Source: Planctomycetota bacterium (lineage in GTDB: Bacteria; Planctomycetota; UBA1135; GCA-002686595). From it: a stretch of DNA of 64,000 bases. This document shows positions 8,169-16,528 of the stretch, one piece after another. The stretch covers positions 1 through 64,000 of the forward strand of contig JABABA010000006.1 of NCBI GenBank assembly GCA_014238415.1, read 5' to 3'. Positions within the stretch are counted from its first letter, which is position 1. The number at the start of each line of letters is the position of its first letter. A program made the position numbers and the translations under genes. The notes below the pieces were generated by a model that saw only the letters and a list, made by a program, of their open reading frames with translations, was not told where the DNA came from and made no database searches.

Positions 8169-9265
8169 GTGAAGACTCGAGCACAAGGGCGAGAGGTGCC
8201 CACACAGGCGCTCTCTTGAGTGCTCTCAGGCGTGGCACGCGCGCCCTGGGTGCTGCGCGCACGGCTGAGGGGTTGCTCCTGGGCTCCGGTGTCTATCTCG
8301 CCCTGACTGCCCTGGCGGTGAGTGACGGCCAGGCCCCCGCTGCGGTCCCGGTTCTGTTCAGCGCAGGCCTGGCAGGCCTTTGCGCTGGAATTGCCTGGGG
8401 ACTCTGTCACCGGCGAACCCTTCCCCAGGTCGCCCAGGACTTGAGTCAGCGGATTGGCATGGCCGAGGTCAGCGCGGCCTGTCAGGATGAGGCACCCAGC
8501 GAACCTCAGCCCATGGCAGAACTTGCCGCCCGGCGGGTGCTTATGCGGGTGCCCCCCCGCCGCCTCTGGCGATTGGTCCTGCCGGTTTCCTGGCCTCTGC
8601 TCCTGGCGCCGCTGGCCGGTGGCGTGTTGCTTTCGGTGGTCAGCGAAACGCACCCTCCTGCGGACATCACGAGCATCCAGCAGGGCACCATGGAATCCGT
8701 GCGTGCTGGGGCCACTGCTGCGGCGGATCAGGTTCTGACTGCGGTGGGCGAAGGACGCCTGACCCAGGATCTGGCCGAGGAGGCCACAGCCCTGGCCCAG
8801 GAAGCTCGTGGCCTTGAAACACAACTTGCGGATGCCGAGGCGGTGGAGAAGCTCGGTGATTGGCTGGACAGGGCCTCGGCCCTGGAGCAGGAGGTCGCGG
8901 GTGAACCAGCAGCGCAAGAAGCCCTTGCCCAAGCGCGCCGGGCCGGGGAGGCGGCCTTGATGGCCATGGCCCAGGCCCTTGCAGGCGTCTCGGGGCTGGA
9001 TTCCCAAGCCTTGGCTGGGGGAGCAACATCTTCAGACTCTCCTGAATCCGGCCGGGCAGCTTCCGTGCAGGGCACTTCCAAGCCGCAGACCTCGTCTGCG
9101 GGGCAGACGCCCACCCCTCAAGAAGGCACAATACCGGGCTCTGAACAGACGGCAGAAGCCGGATCGACTCCCCTGCCACCCGTTGGCGTCCAAAGGGGAA
9201 CTCCTGAGTCCGCGCGGGATGCCCAACTGGTCCAGCTCTGGCTGGACCACCTCAAGAAACAGTAG
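8165..9265 (+). CDS. Membrane protein with alanine-rich helical C-terminal domain
   Basis: The 366-aa product starts at TTG 8165, inside the stop of the YdjY-like gene. Three hydrophobic segments are visible (about residues 37-52, 58-82 and 134-157). A long Ala/Glu/Gln-rich region (about 170-280) probably forms a coiled coil, and a Ser/Thr/Pro/Gln-rich linker leads to a short basic end. I do not recognise the family. Coupling to the YdjY-like gene suggests the pair works together at the cell envelope. Confidence 0.6.
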   Translation: MSEDSSTRARGAHTGALLSALRRGTRALGAARTAEGLLLGSGVYLALTALAVSDGQAPAAVPVLFSAGLAGLCAGIAWGLCHRRTLPQVAQDLSQRIGMAEVSAACQDEAPSEPQPMAELAARRVLMRVPPRRLWRLVLPVSWPLLLAPLAGGVLLSVVSETHPPADITSIQQGTMESVRAGATAAADQVLTAVGEGRLTQDLAEEATALAQEARGLETQLADAEAVEKLGDWLDRASALEQEVAGEPAAQEALAQARRAGEAALMAMAQALAGVSGLDSQALAGGATSSDSPESGRAASVQGTSKPQTSSAGQTPTPQEGTIPGSEQTAEAGSTPLPPVGVQRGTPESARDAQLVQLWLDHLKKQ

Positions 9266-9295
9266 TCCCGCGCGACCCACCAACCCCTTTCCGCC

Positions 9296-10510
9296 TTGAC
9301 CGTCTCTCCCCGCAGCGCGCCCCTGGGCATCTGGTTGATCGGCGCCCGCGGTGCCATCAGCACCTGCCTGGCCTACGGAGTCTTTGGCCTGCGTCGGGGG
9401 CTGCACGATGCCACTGGGGTGGTGACCGCCGGCGAGCCCTTCAGTCAGCTGCCTTTGGTCGCGGAAGATGATCTTGTTTTTGGGGGGCACGAGATCTCGA
9501 CCAGGGATCTCTCCGCTTCGGTGGGGGAACTTGTCAATGCTGGGGTCCTGCCCCCTGACTTGGTGCAGGCCTGCTCCGAAGAGGCAGACCTCTTCGCCGC
9601 CGCCACCCGGCCCGGCATGCTTGATGCCACCGAGGTCGGTGGTCAGGACCTGGACCCTCGCTCGGCGGAATTGGGCGCGCTTCTGCCCCGGGAGCAGATC
9701 AGGCACGTGATCGCAGATTGGGATGCCTTTGAGGCCGAACACAATCTGGATGGCATGGTGGTGGTGGATCTCTCCAGCACCGAAGTCCGGCAAGAATCGC
9801 GCGATGCCTGGGAGTCCTTGTCCGCGCTTGAAGAAGAACTCGATGGTGGACGACCCCAACCCGCTAGCTTGCTTTATGCCTATGCAGCACTTTCTTCGGG
9901 GCGGCCGCTGGTCAACTTCACTCCCAACATTTCCGCTTCGGCTCCGGCCTTGATGGAGTTGGCAGAGAAGAACAACGTGGCTCACGCAGGCCGCGATGGT
10001 AAGACCGGAGAGACGCTGCTGAAGACTGCCTTGGCTCCCATGTTCACCCATCGGGCTCTGAAGGTGCACGCCTGGCAGGGCTACAACATGTTGGGCAACC
10101 GAGACGGGGCCGTGCTGGCAGACAGTGCCCATCGGGCCACCAAGATCGAGAACAAGGACCGCGCCCTGCGGGAACTGCTGGGAGGCGGCGACGAGTTGCA
10201 CACCGGAGTTGGCATCGACTATGTGCCCTCCCTTGGTGACTGGAAGACCGCGATGGATCTGATCCACTTCGAGGGCTTTCTGGGGGCGCGCATGACTCTG
10301 CAGATGACCTGGACAGGCAGCGACTCAGCTTTGGCGGCGCCCCTGGTCCTGGATCTGGTGCGCTTGGTGGATTTTGCTCAGCGGGCTGGAGAGGGCGGTG
10401 CTCTGGAGGCTAGTGCGTGCTTCTTCAAGGCCCCGGTGGCGGGCGGTACCCACGATTTCCATCGCCAGCATGAGGAGTTGGTGCGCTGGGCAAAGAGACA
10501 CCTGGGCTAG
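9296..10510 (+). CDS. ino1: Inositol-3-phosphate synthase
   Basis: The 404-aa protein converts glucose 6-phosphate to inositol 3-phosphate with NAD. Visible features are the N-terminal dinucleotide-binding IWLIGARGAISTC, LVNFTPNISASAP, the GKTGETLLKT block, WQGYNMLGNRDG and an IEGFLG-type motif (IHFEGFLGARM). Length and order fit the shorter prokaryotic form. The start is TTG 9296, 30 bases after the previous stop. No inositol lipid synthase or phosphatase lies beside it, so whether inositol goes to lipids or solutes cannot be told here. Confidence 0.85.
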   Translation: MTVSPRSAPLGIWLIGARGAISTCLAYGVFGLRRGLHDATGVVTAGEPFSQLPLVAEDDLVFGGHEISTRDLSASVGELVNAGVLPPDLVQACSEEADLFAAATRPGMLDATEVGGQDLDPRSAELGALLPREQIRHVIADWDAFEAEHNLDGMVVVDLSSTEVRQESRDAWESLSALEEELDGGRPQPASLLYAYAALSSGRPLVNFTPNISASAPALMELAEKNNVAHAGRDGKTGETLLKTALAPMFTHRALKVHAWQGYNMLGNRDGAVLADSAHRATKIENKDRALRELLGGGDELHTGVGIDYVPSLGDWKTAMDLIHFEGFLGARMTLQMTWTGSDSALAAPLVLDLVRLVDFAQRAGEGGALEASACFFKAPVAGGTHDFHRQHEELVRWAKRHLG

Positions 10511-10621
10511 GAGGTGTCCTCTGTACGGGTACACCATCGTTGCGACCGAGGGCTTGATCCCAGGACCCCGGCATCTCCGTGAGGTGCTGTTCTTGCAGCG
10601 TGAATTCAGTTGCACTGTTTC

Positions 10622-10668
10622 AGCGCTGTGATCCGATTGCGTCGATCAGAGCGCTTCGGGTGAAGCGC
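10622..10668. terminator. Two overlapping, mutually exclusive hairpins between convergent genes
   Basis: Hairpin A pairs 10622-10633 (AGCGCTGTGATC) with 10644-10655 (one mismatch). Hairpin B pairs 10651-10657 (GCGCTTC) with 10662-10668 (GAAGCGC) around a GGGT loop. They share 10651-10655, so only one can form at a time. The position, between the converging ino1 and hydrolase genes, favours a two-direction termination site. No T-run is seen. Confidence 0.45.
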
Positions 10669-10674
10669 CAGGGC

Positions 10675-11394
10675 CTAGGCGCCAAGTGTGGTTGCGATCC
10701 ACTTGTCAATTGTCGAGGCCAGGAACCCGAGCATTTCCTCTTCGGTGTGGTAGGCCGGATCCCGCTTGCGCAGCTTGAAGTCATGACCCGCGCCTTCGAT
10801 CTGGGTCAAGCTGACCGGTCCCCCGTGAGTGTCAAGTACTCCGCGCAACAGCTCCAGTTCGCACAGGGGATCTCGGGTGCCTTGCAGGAACAGAGCTGGT
10901 TGCGGTATGGCCCGAAAGTGTTGAGCTCGTTCCACCCCCGGTTTTTTGGCCGGGTGCAGTGGAAATCCAAGATGAAACAACGCTCGCACGTCTGCCCCTT
11001 TGGCCGCCAGATGAGAACCCATTCGCGAACCAAGCGACTTGCCCCCGAGCACTAGCGGGCGGTGGGGAGCCAAAAGGGCCAAGCGCTCCAAGGCCAGTTC
11101 ATGCACCATTTCCAGGCGCGGGGTGCGGTCCGGAGGCATGCGTCGCTTTTCTCTGGCCATGCGTTCGGAGTAGGCGTAGCGAAAACGCAGGACTCCCAGG
11201 CCCCGTGTCACAAGAGCCCTTGAAATAGCCAGCATGAACGGACTCAAACAGTCCGCACCCGCCCCGTGGGCCAGCAGAATTGCGGCCCGTCCCGTATCGC
11301 CCGGATCCCACCAAGCACTGACGGCAGCAACCGGACCATCGCTGTCCGGTAGAGAAATCTCCTCCTGCAGAGTGCCCATGGGGGCAGCGTACAC
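10675..11394 (-). CDS. Alpha/beta hydrolase of the KANL3/Tex30-like family
   Basis: The product is 239 aa, or 234 aa from the second Met at 11379. It shows the alpha/beta-hydrolase pattern: LLAHGAGAD (oxyanion-side loop), the nucleophile elbow GGKSLGSRM, an acid segment LQGTRDPLCE and the histidine in EGAGHDF. The GGKSLGSR form of the elbow is typical of the KANL3/Tex30 group rather than of classical lipases. The natural substrate is unknown. It is divergent from the DNA methyltransferase gene, with only 14-30 bases between the starts. Confidence 0.8.
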   Translation of the reverse strand: MYAAPMGTLQEEISLPDSDGPVAAVSAWWDPGDTGRAAILLAHGAGADCLSPFMLAISRALVTRGLGVLRFRYAYSERMAREKRRMPPDRTPRLEMVHELALERLALLAPHRPLVLGGKSLGSRMGSHLAAKGADVRALFHLGFPLHPAKKPGVERAQHFRAIPQPALFLQGTRDPLCELELLRGVLDTHGGPVSLTQIEGAGHDFKLRKRDPAYHTEEEMLGFLASTIDKWIATTLGA

Positions 11395-11408
11395 TCCCAG
11401 GCGTATCC

Positions 11409-12161
11409 ATGACCCTTCCCCATGACAAGGCCCGGCGGCGCGGGCACTCCCGCCCCCCGCGCATTCAGGCCACGACCCTCTGGCATCATCCTTCCCAGCA
11501 GCACGGGGACGAGCCCTTGGGAATTCCTGGCTATGAAGGCCGTACTCCGACCTATGTGATCTGGAACCTGCTCCAGCGCTATACCCAGCCAGGGGACCTG
11601 GTGGTCGATCCCTTCTGCGGAGGTGGCACCACCTTGGATGTGGCCAAGGAACTGGGGCGCGAGTCGCGCGGCTTTGATCTGCGTCCCATGCGCGCGGATA
11701 TCGAGTTGGCGGATGCCAGGGACCTGCCCCTCGAAGACGCGAGCGTGGACTTCCTGTTCATGGATCCCCCTTGGTCGAGCCACCTGGACTACTCTGACGA
11801 TCCTCGCTGTATTGGCAAGCTCGATGCCTTTCAGGCTGGTTACATGGATGCCCTGGGCCGCGTGTTCAGGGAAGCCGAGCGTGTCCTTGCGGATGGGTCT
11901 TTTCTTGCGATCCTGGTCAGTGACACCTTCAAGAAGAAGAAGGGCTTTGTCCCCATCGGCGCGCGTGTGTCAGGTCTGTTGGAGCGTCGCTTCCGGGCGG
12001 TGGACCATGTGGCTGTGGTGCGCGGCAGCAACAAGCTCGAAGATGTGCGCTACCGCAAGGCCGCCGAAGAGGGCAACTTCTTCCTGCGCGGGTTCAATCA
12101 CCTGCTGATCTTTCAAAAGGGGGAGGCTGAGGTGGGCGGTGAGAAGGCTCCGGTCCCCTAG
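11409..12161 (+). CDS. Orphan DNA methyltransferase (N4/N6-type)
   Basis: The 250-aa protein has the S-adenosylmethionine-binding motif DPFCGGGTT at residues 67-75 and the catalytic DPPWS motif at 119-123. That tetrad is typical of amino-methyltransferases acting on adenine N6 or cytosine N4. The C-terminal half is short and shows no obvious large target-recognition domain. An RNA guanine methyltransferase is the main alternative, since some share DPFCGxGTT. No restriction endonuclease is nearby. Its TAG stop is shared, in antisense, with the O-methyltransferase gene through the tetranucleotide CTAG at 12158-12161. Confidence 0.75.
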   Translation: MTLPHDKARRRGHSRPPRIQATTLWHHPSQQHGDEPLGIPGYEGRTPTYVIWNLLQRYTQPGDLVVDPFCGGGTTLDVAKELGRESRGFDLRPMRADIELADARDLPLEDASVDFLFMDPPWSSHLDYSDDPRCIGKLDAFQAGYMDALGRVFREAERVLADGSFLAILVSDTFKKKKGFVPIGARVSGLLERRFRAVDHVAVVRGSNKLEDVRYRKAAEEGNFFLRGFNHLLIFQKGEAEVGGEKAPVP

Positions 12162-13186
12162 CCCGGTTTGGTTGCGCTCACAAGGGACCAATAGCCGTAG
12201 GTCTTTTGGGCTTGCACTCCCTCAAAGCCTGCTTGTTGCATCAACTGCTCTAAGTCTGTTGCACTCCACTGGCGTCCTTCGGTCCAGACCAGCATGTCCA
12301 GATTCACCAGCGCGTTGGCCAAGGGGCCTCCGTCTGGCTCGATGAGTTTCTCGTGGATCAGGACCGTGCCGCCAGGGTTGAGGGCGTTGTAGGCCCGACG
12401 CAGGAGGCGCGCGCCTTCATCATCGCTCCAGTCGTGCATGATTTGAGAGAGCAGCACCGCGTCGAAGCCGGTGGGCCACGCCTGCGCGAAGAGGTCTCCT
12501 TGCAGTGCGCTGATCTGTTGTTCAAGGCCCTCTTCACGGGCCCGTTCTTCGATGTGGGGCAGAACCGCGGGAATCTCAAGTACGGTGCAGTGCAACTGGG
12601 GGAAGGCGCGGGCCAGGGCGACAGAAATTGTGCCCGAACCGCCCCCTGCGTCGAGCAGGCGGCGTGCATTCTCCAATGGTGCTCTTTCTGCCAGGGCCAG
12701 GGCTGGGGAGCAGGCAATCGCATGCATGGCGTCACTGAAAGCGCGCGCCTTGGCAGGGTCGGCTGCGTGTTCTGCCCAGGGGTCGCTGTCTCCGTAAACA
12801 CAGGGGCCGCCCCCCCGCAGGCCTTCGATCACCAGCGCGGGAGAGAGGAAGTTCTCGATCTCCATGTCGATCAGGCCCGCGAGAGAGCCCGGCTTGTTGC
12901 GTACGCAATCACGGGCAGCCGCAGGAGTCAGGGCAAAATCACCAGATCCGACTTCTTGCACCAACTGACCGGCCTGCATGGCTGCGAGCCAGGCGCGCAC
13001 TCCCCGTTCGTGGAGTCCTGATGCCTCGGCCAGGGCGGCGCAACTCAAGGGGCCATCAGCATCAAGCACATCAAACAGTCCCGTGCGTACTCCTGCTGCC
13101 AATCCAGCAGACAAGCGTCCGGCCACATAGGCGTCGTACACGCGCAACTCGTCTTGGGGGTCGATAGTCTGCATGGGCCCGAGCAT
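12158..13186 (-). CDS. S-adenosylmethionine-dependent O-methyltransferase (COMT/hydroxyneurosporene type)
   Basis: The 342-aa protein has the two-part layout of the plant-COMT-like bacterial enzymes. An N-terminal winged-helix dimerisation domain (LFDVLDADGPLSCAALAEASG, about residues 38-58) is followed by a Rossmann methyltransferase domain with LLDAGGGSGTISVALA and the HDWSDDEGARLLRRAY segment. The His of HDW is the usual catalytic base in this family. The substrate is likely a hydroxylated small molecule but cannot be named. It lies downstream of the FKBP gene on the same strand, separated by 96 bases that hold a strong hairpin. Confidence 0.8.
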   Translation of the reverse strand: MLGPMQTIDPQDELRVYDAYVAGRLSAGLAAGVRTGLFDVLDADGPLSCAALAEASGLHERGVRAWLAAMQAGQLVQEVGSGDFALTPAAARDCVRNKPGSLAGLIDMEIENFLSPALVIEGLRGGGPCVYGDSDPWAEHAADPAKARAFSDAMHAIACSPALALAERAPLENARRLLDAGGGSGTISVALARAFPQLHCTVLEIPAVLPHIEERAREEGLEQQISALQGDLFAQAWPTGFDAVLLSQIMHDWSDDEGARLLRRAYNALNPGGTVLIHEKLIEPDGGPLANALVNLDMLVWTEGRQWSATDLEQLMQQAGFEGVQAQKTYGYWSLVSATKPG

Positions 13187-13217
13187 AGTCCTTGGGCGAG
13201 GCCTTGGCTAAGACAGC

Positions 13218-13255
13218 AGCGCCCCGCTGGCCTGGGAGCGGCTCAGCGGGGCGCT
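13218..13255. terminator. Perfect 12-bp inverted repeat between fkbp and O-methyltransferase genes
   Basis: AGCGCCCCGCTG (13218-13229) pairs perfectly with 13244-13255 around a 14-base loop. An A-run (TGAAAAAAG) sits just to its right. Read on the minus strand, the direction of both neighbours, the T-run therefore comes before the stem rather than after it. It could end or attenuate the FKBP transcript before the methyltransferase gene. Confidence 0.45.
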
Positions 13256-13282
13256 TGAAAAAAGTCGCCGTGACCCTTGGCC

Positions 13283-14479
13283 TCAGTCGTTGATCGCCAA
13301 GGTCTCCACATAGAAGACCAGGGTTGCTCCGCCGGGGATGGTAGGGGGCGAGCCGCGGTCGCCGTAGCCCAGATCCGAGGGGATCACCAGGATCAGTGCG
13401 CCACCTTCGCCGATCAGCTGCATGCCTTCGGTCCAACCAGGAATCACCCGGCTGAGACCAATGGAGATTGGATCGCCTTTGTCATAGGAGCTATCGAACT
13501 GGGTACCGTTGGTGAGCCAGCCGCAGTAGTGGACCGTGACCCGGGACTGGGGCCCGGATGGCTTCTTGCCCTCGCCTTCACGCAGGATCTTGTACTTCAG
13601 ACCACTGGGAGTGCTGGTCAGTTCCTCTTGGGGGGGCAGAATGAACTCCGGCTTCGGGTAGCTTCGAGCGGACTTGCAGTGCAACTGCCAGATCGTGTGC
13701 TCATACTCCTTGGTAATGCGCAGCTTGCTCAACCATTCCTGGCCTGCAGACTTGGGCACCTTCAGGTTGCAACTACCGCCGGGCTTCATGATTTCCAGGG
13801 CTTCCTGGAAGAAGCTGAATGGAATCCTGCTGACCTTGCCGCTCAGATCCTGGCCCAGCATGGCCGCGTTGAAGAGCAGCTCACCTTCTTCCGTGTGGAT
13901 GGCCCAGTCGATTTTGGCGTAGTCGAATGAGCTGGCGGGTTCTTCGCCTGAGCCCTGCACGAGGGGTTGATACTTGCTTCCAGACTTAAGGTCCTTGCTC
14001 TCGGGGGTGTTCAGGAAAGGCACGAAGGGCAAGGAGCGCACGGTTACTTCGATCAGTTCCATGTCGAAGATCAGTGTCGCGTTGGCGGGAATGCGAGGAG
14101 GCGAGCCGCGCTCCCCGTAGGCCAGGGCCGCCGGGATGGTCAGCTTCCAACGGTCGCCCGGGTGCATGAGGACCAGGGCCTCGTTCCAACCGGCAATCAG
14201 CTGGCCCACGGCAAATTCAGCAGGCGCGCCACGTAAGCGTGAGGAATCAAAGACCTTGCCGTCAGTGGTCCAGCCGGTGTAATGCACGAGCACCTTGTCA
14301 CCCTTCTTGGGGGACTCATCGGTGCCGCCTGTCGCCAGGGCCGAGTACTGGAGCCCCGAGGGCAGGGTGATGATCTGGGTGTCTTCTGGGATCTTGGGGT
14401 CTTCCAAGGTCGAGGCGGGAGCGGCGGCAGCAACGCTGAACAGAAGAATCAGAAGCGCGGGCAGCAGGGTCTGAAGCAT
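13283..14479 (-). CDS. Exported FKBP-type peptidyl-prolyl isomerase with three FKBP-like domains
   Basis: From the Met at 14479 the product is 398 aa with a signal peptide (MLQTLLPALLILLFSVAAAA). Domain 1 (about 35-145) has VLVHYTGWTTDG, FDSS, WNEAL and IPAALAYGERG, all standard for FKBP. Domain 3 (about 285-398) repeats the pattern with VTVHYCGWLTNG, FDSS, GWTEGMQL and IPSDLGYGDRG. Between them, about 165-270, a segment with EGELLFNAAMLG, FFQEALEIMKPGGS and LKVP fits a degenerate FKBP fold. It likely assists folding of exported proteins. Frame sequence upstream of 14479 overlaps the divergent permease and is not used. Confidence 0.88.
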   Translation of the reverse strand: MLQTLLPALLILLFSVAAAAPASTLEDPKIPEDTQIITLPSGLQYSALATGGTDESPKKGDKVLVHYTGWTTDGKVFDSSRLRGAPAEFAVGQLIAGWNEALVLMHPGDRWKLTIPAALAYGERGSPPRIPANATLIFDMELIEVTVRSLPFVPFLNTPESKDLKSGSKYQPLVQGSGEEPASSFDYAKIDWAIHTEEGELLFNAAMLGQDLSGKVSRIPFSFFQEALEIMKPGGSCNLKVPKSAGQEWLSKLRITKEYEHTIWQLHCKSARSYPKPEFILPPQEELTSTPSGLKYKILREGEGKKPSGPQSRVTVHYCGWLTNGTQFDSSYDKGDPISIGLSRVIPGWTEGMQLIGEGGALILVIPSDLGYGDRGSPPTIPGGATLVFYVETLAIND

Positions 14480-14645
14480 GAGGAATGAAGGTGTTGTTTG
14501 GGTCTGGCCCCGAGGGGCAATCCGGGGAGAGTAGCCCATGGGGAGCCCCAGGGAGCAGAAGACACCTGCCTCCAGTGCGAGTTTCTTGCGGCTCGCCTCC
14601 AAGCCCGGCTCGACACCCTTGCCCCCGGCCTCTACTCTGCTGCTC

Positions 14646-15713
14646 ATGCCCGGCCCCCAGCGATCCCTCCTACCTCTCTGGCTGCTTGGATCGGTTGCGT
14701 TTGTCGGCCTGATCCTCTGTCAGGTGGCCGTGGGCAGTACGGGGATCAGTGGGCTTGGCCAGGTGCTACGGGCCCTGGCCAGTTTGATGAACCTGAGCGA
14801 GGCTCTGCCTGGGGCCGAGCAGGCGATTCATGAGCTGCGGCTTTGGCGAGCGCTTTGTGCCAGTCTTGCTGGTGCAGCCCTGGCGATTTCCGGGGTCTAC
14901 TTGCAGGGGCTGTTCCGTAATCCCCTGGCGGCTCCCGGAGTGCTAGGAGTTTCGGCGGGGGCGACTCTGGGCGCGACCTTGGCCATCCTGCTGGTGGGCG
15001 GGTATGGACCTGAGCTCCTGTTGGAGGGCACGCGCAGTTGGACGCCCTATGCCCTTTCGTTCTGTTCATTCCTGGGGGCGGTGGTCACGGTGGCCTTGGT
15101 GCTGGGTATTGCCCAGGGGCCGGGGCGCTCGGGAGCAGCGACCTTGATCCTGGTGGGGGTGGCGGTCAACGCGACCCTGGGTGGGATCTTTGTGGCGATT
15201 CAAGCCCTGGTGCTCGACGACTGGCAAGTAGCTCAGGCCATGTTGGCTTGGAGCTTCGGCACCCTGCGAGATCGGGAGCCATACCATGTGGGCATGATTC
15301 TGGCGGGCTTGATCCCGGCTCTGCTGGTGATTCCCCGGGCGGCCTTTGCGCTGGACTTGTTTGCAGGAGGAGAGGTTGACGCTCGGCGGCTTGGGGTCTC
15401 CACCCGCGCCATGCGTTGGCTGGTGGTGGGCGTAGCGAGTGGGGCCACGGCCTGTGCCGTTTCGGCGGTGGGCGCCATAGGGTTCGTAGGTTTGGTGGTG
15501 CCCCACATAGCGCGCAAGTTCGTGGGCGCGGGCCACGCGCGGCTGCTGCCTGCTGCGGCTTTGATTGGTGCCCTGCTGCTGCCGACCCTGGATCTCCTGC
15601 AACTCGTAATCATGGGGCGCGCAATCTTGCCCCCGGGGGCGTTGACGGCGCTCTTGGGCGGGCCCTTCTTTCTGTTCATTTTGCTGACCCAAACCAGGGA
15701 CCGGTCGTGGTAG
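14646..15713 (+). CDS. FecCD/BtuC-type ABC transporter permease
   Basis: The 355-aa integral membrane protein has the family's hydrophobic pattern and its hallmark segments: LRLWRALCASLAGAALAISG, then LQGLFRNPLAAPGVLGVSAGA, a central LGIAQG loop, and GAIGFVGLVVPHIAR near residue 285, where the ATPase docks. These permeases import iron-siderophore, haem or cobalamin. ATG 14646 is preferred since it gives a normal N-terminus with a first membrane helix. The ATPase gene overlaps its 3' end by seven bases. No periplasmic binding protein is adjacent. Confidence 0.9.
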   Translation: MPGPQRSLLPLWLLGSVAFVGLILCQVAVGSTGISGLGQVLRALASLMNLSEALPGAEQAIHELRLWRALCASLAGAALAISGVYLQGLFRNPLAAPGVLGVSAGATLGATLAILLVGGYGPELLLEGTRSWTPYALSFCSFLGAVVTVALVLGIAQGPGRSGAATLILVGVAVNATLGGIFVAIQALVLDDWQVAQAMLAWSFGTLRDREPYHVGMILAGLIPALLVIPRAAFALDLFAGGEVDARRLGVSTRAMRWLVVGVASGATACAVSAVGAIGFVGLVVPHIARKFVGAGHARLLPAAALIGALLLPTLDLLQLVIMGRAILPPGALTALLGGPFFLFILLTQTRDRSW

Positions 15714-16510
15714 AGCAGCGAGGTGTTGACTACCCGCTGGTGAGAGCCCGGGACTTGAATTTCGCCTACGAGCGCGACACACCAGTGCTTCGTGGTGTGG
15801 ATCTGGATTTGTGTAGTGGGGAAATGCTGTTCGTCCTGGGAGCCAATGGTTCCGGCAAGACCACCTTGCTGAACTTGTTGTCCGGCAGCTTGACGCCCGG
15901 GGGTGGATCTGTGGAATTGGGCGGAGAGGCGACGGCAAGCCTGACTCCTCGCGAATTGGCGCGGCGCATGGCGGTGGTACCCCAGAGCATTGACGGGGTC
16001 CATGGTGTTCCTGTCAGGCGCTTTGTGATGGGTGGGCGTTATGCCCATGTTCCTGTTTGGGGTTCACCAGGTGCGCACGATGAAGATCTGGTCCTGCGTT
16101 CCCTGGAGCGGGCCGACGGGGCCCAGTTTGCGGGGCGCATGATGGGGCAGCTTTCCAGTGGACAGCGCCAGCGGGTACTGCTGGCGAGGGCGCTGGCACA
16201 AGAGGCTCCGGCGCTCTTGTTGGATGAACCCACCACCGCCTTGGATCCAGAACATCAGGTTGCGGTGCTTGACCTCATCCATCTACAGGCACAAGCGGGC
16301 ACGGCGGTGCTGGTTGTGACCCACGATTTGAACCTGACCAGCCAGTATGCCTCGCGCGTGTTGTTGTTGGCGGAGGGCGGGGTTGCTGCCGAGGGTACGC
16401 CGGAGGAGGTCCTGCGTCCGGAGGTCTTGACGCCGGTCTATGGCGCGCGTCTTTGGTTTGGTGCGTTCCCTGATTCCGGGCGACCGATTGTGTTGCCGCG
16501 AGGACAGTGA
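15707..16510 (+). CDS. ABC transporter ATP-binding protein, FecE/BtuD type
   Basis: The 267-aa ATPase has Walker A GANGSGKTT, a Q-loop (VVPQS), the ABC signature LSSGQRQRV, Walker B ALLLDEPTTALD and the switch His in VVTHD. The GTG at 15707 overlaps the permease stop by seven bases, so the two subunits are translationally coupled. It energises import of a metal chelate or cobalamin through the permease upstream. A B12-binding radical SAM protein encoded at 39.4 kb would be one consumer if the ligand is cobalamin; that is only inference. Confidence 0.9.
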   Translation: MVEQRGVDYPLVRARDLNFAYERDTPVLRGVDLDLCSGEMLFVLGANGSGKTTLLNLLSGSLTPGGGSVELGGEATASLTPRELARRMAVVPQSIDGVHGVPVRRFVMGGRYAHVPVWGSPGAHDEDLVLRSLERADGAQFAGRMMGQLSSGQRQRVLLARALAQEAPALLLDEPTTALDPEHQVAVLDLIHLQAQAGTAVLVVTHDLNLTSQYASRVLLLAEGGVAAEGTPEEVLRPEVLTPVYGARLWFGAFPDSGRPIVLPRGQ

Positions 16511-16528
16511 TGCGCGCTTTCGGACAAC

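Noticed and set aside
11409-13186. Restriction-modification system formed by the two adjacent methyltransferases
   Set aside because: The second is a small-molecule O-methyltransferase and no endonuclease is present.
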